Notes: generated by a model from the letters alone, not told the origin. A DNA stretch of 64,000 nt from Streptobacillus felis (GCF_001559775.1 NZ_LOHX01000287.1:756-64755); one strand, 5' to 3'. Shown: positions 47,484-57,543, counted from the first letter of the stretch. Numbers and translations: made by a program.

Positions 47484-48047
47484 AAATTCTATACTTCCAT
47501 CTAATGATTTAATTCTTGCTAATGATTCTAGTCTTAATCCTTCAGATATTATTCTTTCTGCTCCTACTTGGAATGATTTTTCTATTACTATTCCAACTCC
47601 AACAATATTAGCTTTTGCTTGTCTTAGTAAGTCTATAAGTCCTAGTGCTGCAGCTCCATTTGCAAGAAAATCATCAAGTATTAATATGTTTTCATTTTCA
47701 GATATATATTTTTTAGCTATCATTATATCGTATTCTCTGCCTTTAGTATACGAATATACTTTAGACTTATATACTTCATTATCTAAATTTTTTGATTCTG
47801 TTTTTTTAGCAAATACAACTGGAACATTTCCAAAGTGTTGTGAAACAATACTTGCAATTGCAATACCAGATGCTTCAACAGTAACTATTTTATCTACTAT
47901 AACATTTGAAAATCTATTTTTAAATTCTACTCCTATTTCATTCATAAAATCTATATCTATTTGATGATTTAAAAACGAATCAACTTTTAATATATTATTT
48001 TCTCTTAATGTACCTTCTTTTAATATTTTATCTTTTAATTTTTGCAT
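47478..48047 (-). CDS. xpt: Xanthine phosphoribosyltransferase
   Basis: A 189-residue PRTase that salvages xanthine to XMP. The N-terminus (MQKLKDKILKEGTLRENNIL) and the PRPP loop ILILDDFLANGAAALGLI match Bacillus-type Xpt. AAAGGAG lies before the ATG. I looked for a purine riboswitch in the 290 bases upstream and saw none of its conserved core, unlike in Bacillus xpt. It ends in a tetraloop terminator. Confidence 0.92.
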   Translation of the reverse strand: MQKLKDKILKEGTLRENNILKVDSFLNHQIDIDFMNEIGVEFKNRFSNVIVDKIVTVEASGIAIASIVSQHFGNVPVVFAKKTESKNLDNEVYKSKVYSYTKGREYDIMIAKKYISENENILILDDFLANGAAALGLIDLLRQAKANIVGVGIVIEKSFQVGAERIISEGLRLESLARIKSLDGSIEFK

Positions 48048-48155
48048 AGCATCTCCTTTTATAATAAAGTTATATTATATTTTAAATAATCTTAATATAA
48101 TATACTAATTGTTATTTGATTATATATTTATTTATATACATAATATATTTAATTA

Positions 48156-48342
48156 GATAGAGTGACATCGTGATCTCCTTGTAGCTTGACTACGTAGTTT
48201 AAGAGTGATGCCTCTTCTGATAAAGTGTTTACGAATTAGTTGGATGTTGACACATCAGTGTACTTCGCATGTAGAACAAGGTTGTTACTTTTATCAGCAT
48301 TTGAGGGTTTCTATCTAAAATATTTTGTAGTAGGTGGTTTTT
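48156..48342 (+). ncRNA. IS110 left-end non-coding region, candidate bridge RNA
   Basis: This stretch is richer in G+C than both sides and ends just before the transposase ATG. It folds: GTAG-CTTGA-CTAC (48181-48193), AAGAG-TGATGC-CTCTT (48201-48216), and a longer helix CTGATAAAGT (48217-48226) with ACTTTTATCAG (48287-48297) enclosing an internal loop of 60 bases. IS110-group elements carry their target-specifying bridge RNA in exactly this place. The exact ends and the target- and donor-binding loops could not be set. Confidence 0.55.
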
Positions 48343-49515
48343 ATGTTTTATTTAGGTATTGATATCGCAAAAAATACCCATGTTGCATCACTTATTGATG
48401 GTGATGGAAAGACAATTTTTAAATCTCATTCATTTTCTAATTCAATTGATGGAATTGATTCTTTAATCGATAAATTAAAAGATCTTCCAACTAAAGAAGT
48501 TCTATTAGGTTTGGAATCTACAGGTCATTACTGGATTTCTGTTTATTCTTACCTAGTTGAAAAAGAATATGACATTATCGTAATTAATCCAATTCAAACA
48601 GATGGTTGGAGAAAAGCAACTGAAATAAGAAAACGTTAAACTAATACTATCGATTCTTTACTAATAGCTGATTTTATACGTTATGGTAATTATGAGTCTA
48701 CTTATCTTTCTGATGAAAAATATTTAAATCTTCGTAATATGACTAGATTTAGATATTATCTCATAGAAGAATCATCTAATTTAAAAAGAAAGATTATTTC
48801 TAATTTAGATCAAGTATTTCCAGAATAATCATCTTGTTTTAGTGATGTATTTGGACAAACTTCTAAAGAAATTCTTTTAAATTTTAATACTGCTGAAGAT
48901 TTTAGAAAACTTAAATCAGCTGATATTAGAAAGATTCTTAAAAATATTACTTTAAAAAAATCTGCAAAAACTAAAATTGATAATTTAAAAGAAATATCTA
49001 AAAATTATTTTGGAATTAACTTTGCTCTTGATTCTTATTCTATTCAAATTAAATGTTTAATTGAACAAATCAAAGTTATTGATAACCAAATAGGATTACT
49101 TGAATCTAAAATTGAAAATATTATTAATGAATTAAACACACCTATTCTTACTATACCAGGTATAGGCCCTGTAACAGGAGCTACAATCCTTGCTGAATTA
49201 GGTGATATCAATAGATTTTCAAGCGATAAAAAAATTGTTGCTTATGCTGGTCTTGATTCTACAATAAGTCAATCTGGTAACTCATATGGACTTAATGGAC
49301 ATTTAAGTAAACGTGGCTATTCCCACCTAAGAAAAGCTTTGTTCCAAGCTGCATTTATAGCTTCATATAATGATAATATTTTCAAAGAGTTTTACGATAA
49401 AAAACGTAAAGAAGGAAAACATCACCTTGTTGCTCTTAATGCCGTTGCTCGTAAAATGTGCCATGTAATTTATCGTATTTTAAAATACAATGAATCATTT
49501 GTAGATCAAAGATAA
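48343..49515 (+). pseudogene. IS110-family transposase with two in-frame stops
   Basis: One continuous frame of 391 codons encodes a DEDD-type transposase, interrupted by TAA at 48637 and TAA at 48826 with no frameshift. The N-terminal RuvC-like domain has YLGIDIAKNTHVASL and LGLESTGHYWI. The C-terminal part has TIPGIGPVTGATILAELGD and SKRGYSHLRKALFQAA with the catalytic Ser. By comparison with the family the stops replace Lys in RKxK-TNTID and an aromatic residue in VFPE-x-SS. Only two point changes disable it, so inactivation is recent. The right end lies somewhere in 49516-49680. Confidence 0.88.
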
Positions 49516-49697
49516 AAATTTTAAAAAATACCATATTTTTAGGTCATTTTGTTGTGCCTAAATTTAAGATTAAAATATATATTTTTATTTTTAAATTTAG
49601 ACTTGACTTTTAATAGTTAGTCTTAAGTTAGTTTTGTATATGATATCATTTTTTTATTAAAATTTCTACAGTTTTTAAAAAATATATATACTAAACA

Positions 49698-49726
49698 TTG
49701 CAAATGTAGTAAAGTAAATGTATAAT
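49698..49726 (+). promoter_or_regulatory. Promoter of the AraC-type regulator gene
   Basis: TTGCAA (49698-49703), 17-base spacer, TATAAT (49721-49726), about 40 bases before the ATG. Confidence 0.7.
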
Positions 49727-49765
49727 ATATAAAAGTGAAAAAAAATTAGAAAGTTGTGGTGAAAA

Positions 49766-50977
49766 ATGGGATACTTTAGTGACAATACCTTCAATCAGTC
49801 AAAAAGGTCTGTAAGTATAGTTACAAAATTAATTGATGAAGTAGGAGATAAGACCATACATACAACACATAGATTTGCTTTTATAGTTTCTGGATCAGGG
49901 AAAGTAAAGTTAAATGAAATTGAATATATTATTAAGGAGAATAGTTTAATAAGTATTAGTCCTTGGAGTACTACAGAAATTACTGAAGTAAGTAAGCCTA
50001 TGAATGTATTAATTTTTTCGTATAATAAATCATATATTTCAAGAATAGTAAATCATATTAGACCAGAATACATAGATATATTTAATAATATAGAGAAGAT
50101 GGGTGAAATAGATTTAGATGGTAGAGAAGGTACAAAAATAAAGAAGATACTTCTTGAAATTAGAAATGAAATAGGTGATGATAATATTTTAGAATGTGTT
50201 GATAATTTTATTGCTGAAGCATATTCTGAAATTTTTATTATTTCAAAATTTTTAGAATTTTTTGTAGTAATTTCTCGTAATAATAAGAAAAATAAAGTTG
50301 AGGATAATAATTATTCTGAAGCTCAACTTTTAATTAAATACATACATGCTCATTCAAATGAAAAACTTACTATTAATAAACTTGCACTAACATTCTTTAT
50401 GAGTGAATCTACAGTTAGAAGGTATATAGAAGAATTTACTGATTTAACTTTTAATGAATTACTGTATAAAATAAGGTTATCTAAAACTGAAGATTTACTA
50501 CTATATACTAATTTGAGTTTAGATGAAATAGCTAACTTATCAGGATTTGTAGATGGTTCTCATATTACAAAAATATGGAATATGAAGAAAAATATGACGC
50601 CTACAGCATATAGAAATTCGTATAAAGAATCTTTTAAAGCAATAAGTGAAGAAGATAGAAAAGTTGTATTTGAACTAATAAACTATATTGATAAAGAATA
50701 TATGCAAGATTTAAAAATAGAAACTATAGCTAAGAAATTTGAAATTAGTGAAATAAAAATAAATAAATTATTACTTTCATATGTAGATAGAAACTTTAGT
50801 ACATATTTAAACCATATAAGAATAAATAAAGCTTGTGAGTTATTAATTAATACTGATACTCCAATTATAGATATATGTTTTGAAGTTGGATATAACAATA
50901 TTAAGTCTTTTAACAATAACTTTAAAAAGAATAAAAATATGACACCAACATGCTTTAGAGAATATCAAAAAAAATAG
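49766..50977 (+). CDS. AraC-family regulator with two DNA-binding domains
   Basis: A 403-residue regulator. Residues 1-180 form a cupin-like sensor (HTTHRFAFIVSGSGKVKLNE, SLISISPWSTTEI). Then come two AraC-type DNA-binding domains in tandem, each with a helix-turn-helix pair: about 190-290 (KLTINKLALTFFMSESTVRR, LSLDEIANLSGFVDGSHI, MTPTAYR) and about 305-402 (DLKIETIAKKFEISEIKINK, TPIIDICFEVGYNNIKSF, MTPTCFREYQ). One such domain is normal in the family. Target genes are unknown; neighbours are an IS element and an unrelated operon. Confidence 0.85.
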   Translation: MGYFSDNTFNQSKRSVSIVTKLIDEVGDKTIHTTHRFAFIVSGSGKVKLNEIEYIIKENSLISISPWSTTEITEVSKPMNVLIFSYNKSYISRIVNHIRPEYIDIFNNIEKMGEIDLDGREGTKIKKILLEIRNEIGDDNILECVDNFIAEAYSEIFIISKFLEFFVVISRNNKKNKVEDNNYSEAQLLIKYIHAHSNEKLTINKLALTFFMSESTVRRYIEEFTDLTFNELLYKIRLSKTEDLLLYTNLSLDEIANLSGFVDGSHITKIWNMKKNMTPTAYRNSYKESFKAISEEDRKVVFELINYIDKEYMQDLKIETIAKKFEISEIKINKLLLSYVDRNFSTYLNHIRINKACELLINTDTPIIDICFEVGYNNIKSFNNNFKKNKNMTPTCFREYQKK

Positions 50978-50986
50978 TTTGAAAAA

Positions 50987-51015
50987 TTGACAATATCTAT
51001 CATCTAAAGTATAAT
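50987..51015 (+). promoter_or_regulatory. Promoter of the rlmB-leuS operon
   Basis: TTGACA (50987-50992), 17-base spacer, TATAAT (51010-51015): consensus boxes, 18 bases before the first ATG. Confidence 0.9.
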
Positions 51016-51032
51016 GAAAATTAGGAGAAAAT

Positions 51033-51209
51033 ATGGATAAAATAGAAAAAACTTTAAAAGAATTAGAAGAAAAAATAGAAAAATTAGAAAAAGAAAATTT
51101 AGAAATAAGTAAGTCTTTAGATGATTTAGATTTTGAAAATGATACAGATTTAGAAATACAAGATATAATGAAAGAATATTTAATGCTAGATTTTATAGGA
51201 GAAGAATAA
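51033..51209 (+). CDS. Small coiled-coil protein, unknown function
   Basis: A 58-residue, strongly acidic protein. It starts MDKIEKTLKELEEKIEKLEK, a heptad-repeat coiled coil of about 28 residues, followed by an Asp/Glu-rich tail ending FIGEE. A strong TTAGGAG precedes the ATG, there is a consensus promoter upstream, and its stop overlaps the rlmB ATG (TAATG). These make it a real coupled gene, not chance. No family recognised. Confidence 0.75.
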   Translation: MDKIEKTLKELEEKIEKLEKENLEISKSLDDLDFENDTDLEIQDIMKEYLMLDFIGEE

Positions 51210-51907
51210 TGGAAAAAATTAAAGGTATTAATCCAGTAATAGAAGTTTTAAAAAGTCAAACTACTATTGAAAAATTAGAGGTATATAAAGGGATTAATAA
51301 ATCTCATATTAAACAAGTACTAGAACTTGCAAGTAAAAGAAATTTAAAGATATTTTATACTGATAAAAGAGATGATAACTCTCAAGGTGTAGTTGCATAT
51401 ATTTCAGAATATGATTACTATGTAGACTTTGTTGCATTTTTAGAAAAAGAATTAATGAAGGAAGAATCAACTATAGTTATACTTGATCAAATACAAGACC
51501 CTAGAAATTTTGGAGCAATAATTAGATCTTGTGAATGCTTTGGTGTAAGTGGAATAATTATGCAAGATAGAAATAATGTTAAAGTTACAGAAACGGTTGT
51601 TAAATCTTCAACTGGTGCTATAGAACATGTTGATATCGTTCAAGTCACTAATATTGCTGATACTATTGAAAAATTACAAAAATATGGATATTTTGTATAT
51701 GGTGCAGAGGCAAATGGAGAAAAATTCTATTACGAAGAAAAATACCCTAAGAAAAAAGCATTAGTATTAGGTAGTGAAGGTAAGGGAATGAGAAAAAGAG
51801 TAAGAGAAACTTGTGATAGTATATTAAAGATACATTTAAAAGGAGAAATTAATTCATTAAATGTCTCAGTTGCAGCAGGTATATTATTATCTGAAATGAG
51901 TAAATAG
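51209..51907 (+). CDS. rlmB: 23S rRNA 2'-O-ribose methyltransferase, RlmB/TrmH type
   Basis: A 232-residue SPOUT methyltransferase. The N-terminal substrate-binding domain (1-75) starts IKGINPVIEVLKS. The catalytic part has the three SpoU motifs: DQIQDPRNFGAIIRSCECFG, VLGSEGKGMRK and LNVSVAAGILL, which form the trefoil knot and SAM site. By family it methylates G2251 of 23S rRNA. Substrate assignment between RlmB and related TrmH-like enzymes is not certain. leuS starts 9 bases on. Confidence 0.88.
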   Translation: MEKIKGINPVIEVLKSQTTIEKLEVYKGINKSHIKQVLELASKRNLKIFYTDKRDDNSQGVVAYISEYDYYVDFVAFLEKELMKEESTIVILDQIQDPRNFGAIIRSCECFGVSGIIMQDRNNVKVTETVVKSSTGAIEHVDIVQVTNIADTIEKLQKYGYFVYGAEANGEKFYYEEKYPKKKALVLGSEGKGMRKRVRETCDSILKIHLKGEINSLNVSVAAGILLSEMSK

Positions 51908-51916
51908 GAGGAAAAT

Positions 51917-54514
51917 ATGGCAAGAGAGTATAATGCTAAAGAGATAGAACAAAAATGGCAAGAAAAATGGGAAAATGATAAGGTTTTTAAAACTAAAAAT
52001 AAAGTAGAAGGTAAACAAAACTATTATACACTTGAAATGTTTGCTTATCCTTCAGGTAAGTTACATGCTGGACATTTAAGAAATTATACTATAGGGGATG
52101 CTATAGCTAGATACAAAAAGATGAAAGGATTTAATGTTTTACATCCATTTGGATGGGATTCTTTTGGATTACCAGCAGAAAATGCAGCTATAGATAATGG
52201 TGCAAATCCTGCAGTTTGGACAGCTCAAAATATTGAAAATATGAAAAGACAATTAAAATTAATGGGACTTTCATATGACTGGGATAGAGAACTTGCAACT
52301 TATAAAAAAGAATACTATAAATTTAACCAAAAATTCTTTATAGAAATGTATAAAAAAGGTTTAGTATATAAAAGAAAATCTTATGTTAACTGGTGTCCAG
52401 ATTGTAATACTGTACTTGCTAATGAACAAGTAGAAGATGGTAAATGTTGGAGACATGGAAAAACATCAGTTATACAAAAAGAATTATCACAATGGTATTT
52501 TAAAATTACTGATTATGCTGATGAATTATTAACTGGACATGAAGAATTAAAAGGATACTGGCCAGATCAAGTATTAGCTATGCAAAAAAACTGGATAGGG
52601 AAATCTAGTGGAGCTGAGGTAATATTTACTTTAGAATATAATGGTAAAGAAATAGAAATACCTGTATTTACAACAAGAGTAGATACACTTTATGGTGTAA
52701 CATATATTTCTATTGCCCCTGAATATCCATTGGTTTCAGAAGTAATTTTAAAAGAAAAACCAGAACTTAAATCTTTTGTAGATGAAATGATAAATGAGGA
52801 TAAAATTTCTAGGGAATCACAAGATAAAGATAAAAATGGTATATTTACTGGATTTTATGTAAAACATCCTCTTACTAATGAAATGATACCTATGTATATT
52901 GCAAATTATGTATTAATGGACTATGGTACAGGTGCTGTTATGGCTGTTCCTGCTCATGATGATAGAGATTTTGCTTTTGCAAAGAAATATAACTTACCTG
53001 CAAAAGCTGTTATTAAAGCTAAAAATCCAGAAGATGATTTTGATGGAAATAAAGCATTCTTAGGTAAAGGAATATTAATAAATTCAGAAGAATTTAATGG
53101 TACACACAATATTGAAGCTAAGGATAAAATAGTTGAAAAATTAGAAAAAATTTCTAAAGGTAAATCAACTGTAAACTATAGATTACATGACTGGTTAATT
53201 AGTAGACAAAGATACTGGGGAACACCTATACCAGTTATATATGATGAAGAAGGAAATGTATACTTAGATGAAAACTTACCTGTAATTTTACCAACAGATA
53301 TAGACTTTGGTGTTAAAGGTAACCCTATAGAAACTTCACCTACTTTCAAAGAGGTAATATTACCTAATGGTAAAAAAGGATATAGAGAAACAGATACTAT
53401 GGATACTTTTGTTGATTCATCATGGTATTATTTAAGATATCTAGATCCTAAAAATGAAGAAATAGCCTTCTTAAAAGAAGATGCAGATAGCTTTACTCCT
53501 GTTGATCAATATATAGGTGGTATAGAACATGCTGTAATGCATTTACTATATGCAAGATTTTTCCATAAAGTATTTAGATATTTAGGATATGTATCTACTA
53601 ATGAACCATTTAAGAGATTATTAACTCAAGGTATGGTATTAGATTACTCATATTATTCAAATAATGAAAGAAAGTACTTATTTAGAGAAGAAGTTGAAAT
53701 AAAAGATGGTAAACCATATTCTATTAAAACAGGAGAAGAGTTAGTATCTAAATTAGAAAAAATGTCTAAGTCAAAAAATAATGGTGTAGATCCTGAAAAA
53801 ATAATAAAAGAATTTGGAGCAGATGCTGCAAGAGTCTTCACTTTATTTGCTGCACCACCTGAAAAAGAATTAGAATGGAATGCAAATGGTGTAGTTGGAG
53901 CTTATAGATTTGTTAATAGAATATTCTTAATGGCACAAGAATGCTTAGATATTTTAAAAGCTGATTATTCAAAAATAGAATTAGATAAGAGAAATAAAGA
54001 AGATGAAAATCTTCAAAGAAAAACTCACCAAACTATTAAAAGAGTTACAGATAGTATGGAAGATAACTTTCACTTTAATACTGCAATAGCAGCTACTATG
54101 GAGCTTTTAAATGAATTAACTACATATAAGCAAAATGTATTAGATTTAGATAATAAATCAACTGAGTCAAATAAAGTATTTAAAGAAGCTATGATTTCCT
54201 TAATATTAATGATATCTCCTATAGCTCCTCATATATCTGAAGAAATATGGGAATTATGTGGAATGGAAGGATATATATTTGATTCAAATTGGCCAGAATA
54301 TATAGAAGAGTTAACTAATGTTTCAGAAATTACTATGATGATACAAGTAAATGGAAAAATTAGAGGGGAATTCTTAACTAATATAAATGCAAGTAATGAA
54401 GAACTAATTGAAAAAGCATTATCTAATGAAAATGTAATTAGAAATATTGAAGGAAAAGAAGTTGTTAAAACTATAGTAGTACCTAAGAAATTAGTAAATA
54501 TAGTTGTGAAGTGA
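51917..54514 (+). CDS. leuS: Leucyl-tRNA synthetase
   Basis: An 865-residue class I synthetase. The HIGH motif is HAGH in YPSGKLHAGHLRNYTIGD (about 40-57). The CP1 editing domain (about 220-420) contains TTRVDTLYGVTY and YGTGAVMAVPAHDDRD with the editing Asp. KMSKS is exact (KMSKSKNNGVDP near 616). Anticodon-binding and C-terminal domains are complete. GGAGG precedes the ATG. Confidence 0.97.
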   Translation: MAREYNAKEIEQKWQEKWENDKVFKTKNKVEGKQNYYTLEMFAYPSGKLHAGHLRNYTIGDAIARYKKMKGFNVLHPFGWDSFGLPAENAAIDNGANPAVWTAQNIENMKRQLKLMGLSYDWDRELATYKKEYYKFNQKFFIEMYKKGLVYKRKSYVNWCPDCNTVLANEQVEDGKCWRHGKTSVIQKELSQWYFKITDYADELLTGHEELKGYWPDQVLAMQKNWIGKSSGAEVIFTLEYNGKEIEIPVFTTRVDTLYGVTYISIAPEYPLVSEVILKEKPELKSFVDEMINEDKISRESQDKDKNGIFTGFYVKHPLTNEMIPMYIANYVLMDYGTGAVMAVPAHDDRDFAFAKKYNLPAKAVIKAKNPEDDFDGNKAFLGKGILINSEEFNGTHNIEAKDKIVEKLEKISKGKSTVNYRLHDWLISRQRYWGTPIPVIYDEEGNVYLDENLPVILPTDIDFGVKGNPIETSPTFKEVILPNGKKGYRETDTMDTFVDSSWYYLRYLDPKNEEIAFLKEDADSFTPVDQYIGGIEHAVMHLLYARFFHKVFRYLGYVSTNEPFKRLLTQGMVLDYSYYSNNERKYLFREEVEIKDGKPYSIKTGEELVSKLEKMSKSKNNGVDPEKIIKEFGADAARVFTLFAAPPEKELEWNANGVVGAYRFVNRIFLMAQECLDILKADYSKIELDKRNKEDENLQRKTHQTIKRVTDSMEDNFHFNTAIAATMELLNELTTYKQNVLDLDNKSTESNKVFKEAMISLILMISPIAPHISEEIWELCGMEGYIFDSNWPEYIEELTNVSEITMMIQVNGKIRGEFLTNINASNEELIEKALSNENVIRNIEGKEVVKTIVVPKKLVNIVVK

Positions 54515-54525
54515 GTTGAAACTGT

Positions 54526-55422
54526 TTGAAAACGTTTATAAATAATTTGAAATCTGAATTAATACTGTTTATAGTAGCTATAATCTGGGGTACTGGATTT
54601 ATAGCTACTAAGGTAGCTGTAGATAATGGAATGCAAACATATAATATTATGTTTATAAGATTTTTAATATCAACAATTTTACTATACTTAATGTTAAAGT
54701 TTAGAAAAATAAAAGTAGATAAAAGTTCTTTTATTGCAGGTACAATTTTAGGAACTGTATTAGTTCTTGCATATTTAACACAAACTTTTGGACTATATTA
54801 TACAACCCCTGCTAAAAATTCTCTTTTAACAGGATTAAGTGTAATTTTTGTTCCATATATGTCATATTTAATATTTAAAACTAAGGTTGATAAATATACT
54901 TTTATTGCATCTATACTTGCATTTATAGGAATGTATATGTTATCAGGTAACTTTTTAGAATCAGTTGATGGTTTTAATAAAGGAGATTTTTATACTATAT
55001 TATGTGCAGTACTTTTTGCGCTACACATAGTTATAACTGGATATTATGTAAATAAAATTAATACTGTAGTCTTAGCTTATGTACAATTTTTAGTTGCAAC
55101 TATTGAATCACTAATACTTGCTATCTATTATGGACATTTAACTAGCATATCTACTGTAGGATTACTTTCATCTATTTACATGGGTGTTTTTTGTACCTTT
55201 GTAGCCTATACGTTACAAATAATAGGACAAAAAAGATTAAGTTCATCTACGGTGGCAGTAATATTATCTTTAGAAGTTGTTTTTGCAACTATACTGTCTA
55301 TATTTTTAGGATATGATAAATTTCATTTTATTATACTAGTAGGCTCTGTATTAGTTTTTTTAGGAATAATAACATCAGAAACAAAACTAGATTTTATATT
55401 TAAAAATAATAAAAGAAAATAG
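54526..55422 (+). CDS. DMT-superfamily (EamA) transporter
   Basis: A 298-residue inner-membrane protein with ten hydrophobic segments in two EamA repeats, beginning ILFIVAIIWGTGFIATKVAVD and with GTVLVLAYLTQTFGLYYTTP in the first repeat and LSLEVVFATILSIFLGYD in the second. Such proteins export metabolites or amino acids; the substrate cannot be inferred. The start is uncertain: the TTG at 54526 has no good Shine-Dalgarno and the frame may instead be coupled to the end of leuS, 11 bases upstream. A terminator follows. Confidence 0.85.
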   Translation: MKTFINNLKSELILFIVAIIWGTGFIATKVAVDNGMQTYNIMFIRFLISTILLYLMLKFRKIKVDKSSFIAGTILGTVLVLAYLTQTFGLYYTTPAKNSLLTGLSVIFVPYMSYLIFKTKVDKYTFIASILAFIGMYMLSGNFLESVDGFNKGDFYTILCAVLFALHIVITGYYVNKINTVVLAYVQFLVATIESLILAIYYGHLTSISTVGLLSSIYMGVFCTFVAYTLQIIGQKRLSSSTVAVILSLEVVFATILSIFLGYDKFHFIILVGSVLVFLGIITSETKLDFIFKNNKRK

Positions 55423-55444
55423 GAACTTTAATGTTCCTTTTTTT
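55422..55444 (+). terminator. Terminator of the rlmB-leuS-eamA unit
   Basis: GGAAC-TTTAAT-GTTCC plus seven T, overlapping the end of the transporter stop codon. Confidence 0.85.
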
Positions 55445-55491
55445 ATATATATATTGTATAATATATGTATAAATTGAATTAAGGAAGAGTA

Positions 55492-56781
55492 ATGGAAGAA
55501 AAAGAATTACAAAGTCTTAGAAGAAAAGCTAAAAAATTAAAACAACAATTAGAAAGATATGATGCATTTATGGAGATATTTGAATATGTTAGAAAAAATA
55601 TATTCATATTAAATCCCATAATATTAGATGTAGAAACTACAGGTATTAGAAGAGAAGATGAAATATTACAATTAAGCATTATTGATTTAGGTAGTAATAT
55701 AGTTTTTGATAAATATACTAAACCTAAGAAGGTTAATGAATGGGATGAAGCATTTAAAATACACAACATATCTAAGGAAATGGTAGAAAATAAGAAAAAT
55801 ATATCATATTATAAAAGAGATATAGAAAAAATATAAAAAAAACATAAGTTAATAATAGGGTATGAAGTTAATTCTGATATTGCATTTTTAAAGAGATCAG
55901 GAATAGAATTAAAATCTAATATAGTATTAGATATAGCCTATCTTTTTTCATTGTTATTTGAAAATGAAAATTTAATAGACAGAAAAATTAGACCAAGTTT
56001 ATCAGAAGCAGCTAAATACTATAACTTTGATTTTAATGCACATGATGCACTTAGTGATTGTATAGCCACATTGCATTGTTTTAAAAGTATATTAGTAGAA
56101 AAAAGAGAAAAGCTAGTATTTAAATATGATAATGAAGCAATGAAGTTTCTAGAACAAGAAGAAAAAATAGAAGAGAAGGAATATAAGGAAGATAAATTAG
56201 TAAAACTTGCAAAAAAATATATAAAAATATTTGAAAGCATAGGTAATAAGATAGTATTAGATTTAGAGACTACAGGTATAAGAGAAAATGATGAAATTAT
56301 TCAGTTAAGCATTATTGATTCTGATGGTAATAATTTATTAAATGAATATTTTAAACCTATAAACGTAACTGAATGGGAAGATGCATATAAGATACATAAG
56401 ATAAGTAGAGAAATGTTATATGATAAGCCTAGTATAGAAGATTTTAGAGAAGAAATACAAAAAATATTAGATATGACAGACTATATGATAGGATATGGAA
56501 TAGATTTTGACTATAAGTTATTAATTAGGCATGGATTTAATGTAGAACATATTAGAAAAGTTGATATATCAGACTATTTTAAATATTTATATAGAAAAAT
56601 ATTAAATGATCCAAAACTTAAGAGACCAAAATTAATAGAATGTTCAAGCTATTATGGGTTTAAAGAAGATGATTTTCATAATAGTCTTACTGATTGTTAT
56701 GCTACATTGTTATCATATAAAGGTATATATAAAGACATGTTAGAAGAATTGAGTGATGTAGATGAAGGTAAAAATAATTAA
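55492..56781 (+). pseudogene. Tandem DEDDh exonuclease gene interrupted by one in-frame stop
   Basis: A single frame of 429 codons with one TAA at 55834-55836. It holds two exonuclease domains of the DnaQ/RNase T fold. Domain 1: LDVETTGIRREDEI (about 44), GYEVNSD after the stop, and HDALSDC (about 184). Domain 2: LDLETTGIRENDEI, GYGIDFDYKLL and HNSLTDC. The domains are clearly duplicates (ETTGIR.-DEI..LSIID). The N-terminus is a basic coiled coil (SLRRKAKKLKQQLERYD). Translation from 55492 gives 114 residues lacking half of domain 1; restart at an internal site could yield domain 2, which is complete from about 56230. The stop may have arisen from TTA. Confidence 0.75.
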
Positions 56782-57535
56782 AAAAGCTACACTAAGCAAT
56801 AATGAAATATCATATTTTTTAGAATACTTAAATAATAAAAATATAGATATAGTTGAAGATATGTTAGATGCAGAAATATTAATAACTTTTGGAGGAGATG
56901 GTACCCTACTTTCAACTGTAGAATATTTGAGAGTTCATAATATTCCAGTTTTCTCTATTAATTATGGAAGTATAGGATATATGACTAAAATTAGCAATAA
57001 AGATGCTATTTCTTCTTTTGATAAGTTTTTAAAAGGTGAATATAGAATAGATCATAGAAAATTTTTAGAAGTTAATTTTAGGAATAAAACTTATTTTGCA
57101 CTAAATGAAATAAGTATATTAAAATTTGCTATAAATTCTGAATTAATTAATGTTAAAGTAGAACAAAATAAACAACTTATAAATATATATAAAGCAGATG
57201 GTATTATTATTGCTAGTCCTACAGGATCTACTGCATATTCTTTATCAGCTGGTGGCCCTATTATTTCACCAGAGTTAGATGCAATTTGTATTACTCCACT
57301 TGCATCACAAAGTCTTACAGCTAGATCAATAATATTAGATGGAAATAAGGAGTTATCAATTTCTGCATATGGAAGAAGTGAATATGTTGGATTAAATATA
57401 GATGGTAATCTACATTTTAAACTTTATCCAGAAGAATATGTTGATGCAAAATTATCAAATGTTGGTATAGACTTAATTTATGTTGATGATTTAAATTACT
57501 ATAATATATTAAAACAAAAACTACATTGGACTTAG
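56762..57535 (+). CDS. nadK: NAD kinase
   Basis: A 257-residue ATP-NAD kinase that makes NADP. GGDG (ITFGGDGTLLSTV) is at about 45, NEISIL near 119 and SPTGSTAYSLSAGGPI near 155, all family hallmarks. The gene starts 20 bases before the end of the upstream exonuclease frame and overlaps the next gene region, so the chain exonuclease-nadK-recN is compact. Confidence 0.94.
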   Translation: MKVKIIKKATLSNNEISYFLEYLNNKNIDIVEDMLDAEILITFGGDGTLLSTVEYLRVHNIPVFSINYGSIGYMTKISNKDAISSFDKFLKGEYRIDHRKFLEVNFRNKTYFALNEISILKFAINSELINVKVEQNKQLINIYKADGIIIASPTGSTAYSLSAGGPIISPELDAICITPLASQSLTARSIILDGNKELSISAYGRSEYVGLNIDGNLHFKLYPEEYVDAKLSNVGIDLIYVDDLNYYNILKQKLHWT

Positions 57536-57543
57536 GGGAGATT

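Noticed and set aside
48048-48155. Possible purine riboswitch upstream of xpt
   Set aside because: The stretch is almost pure A/T and lacks the conserved core and paired loops of the purine aptamer.
54526-54545. A firmly assigned start codon for the DMT transporter
   Set aside because: No clear Shine-Dalgarno fits the TTG; the start is kept as provisional rather than asserted.
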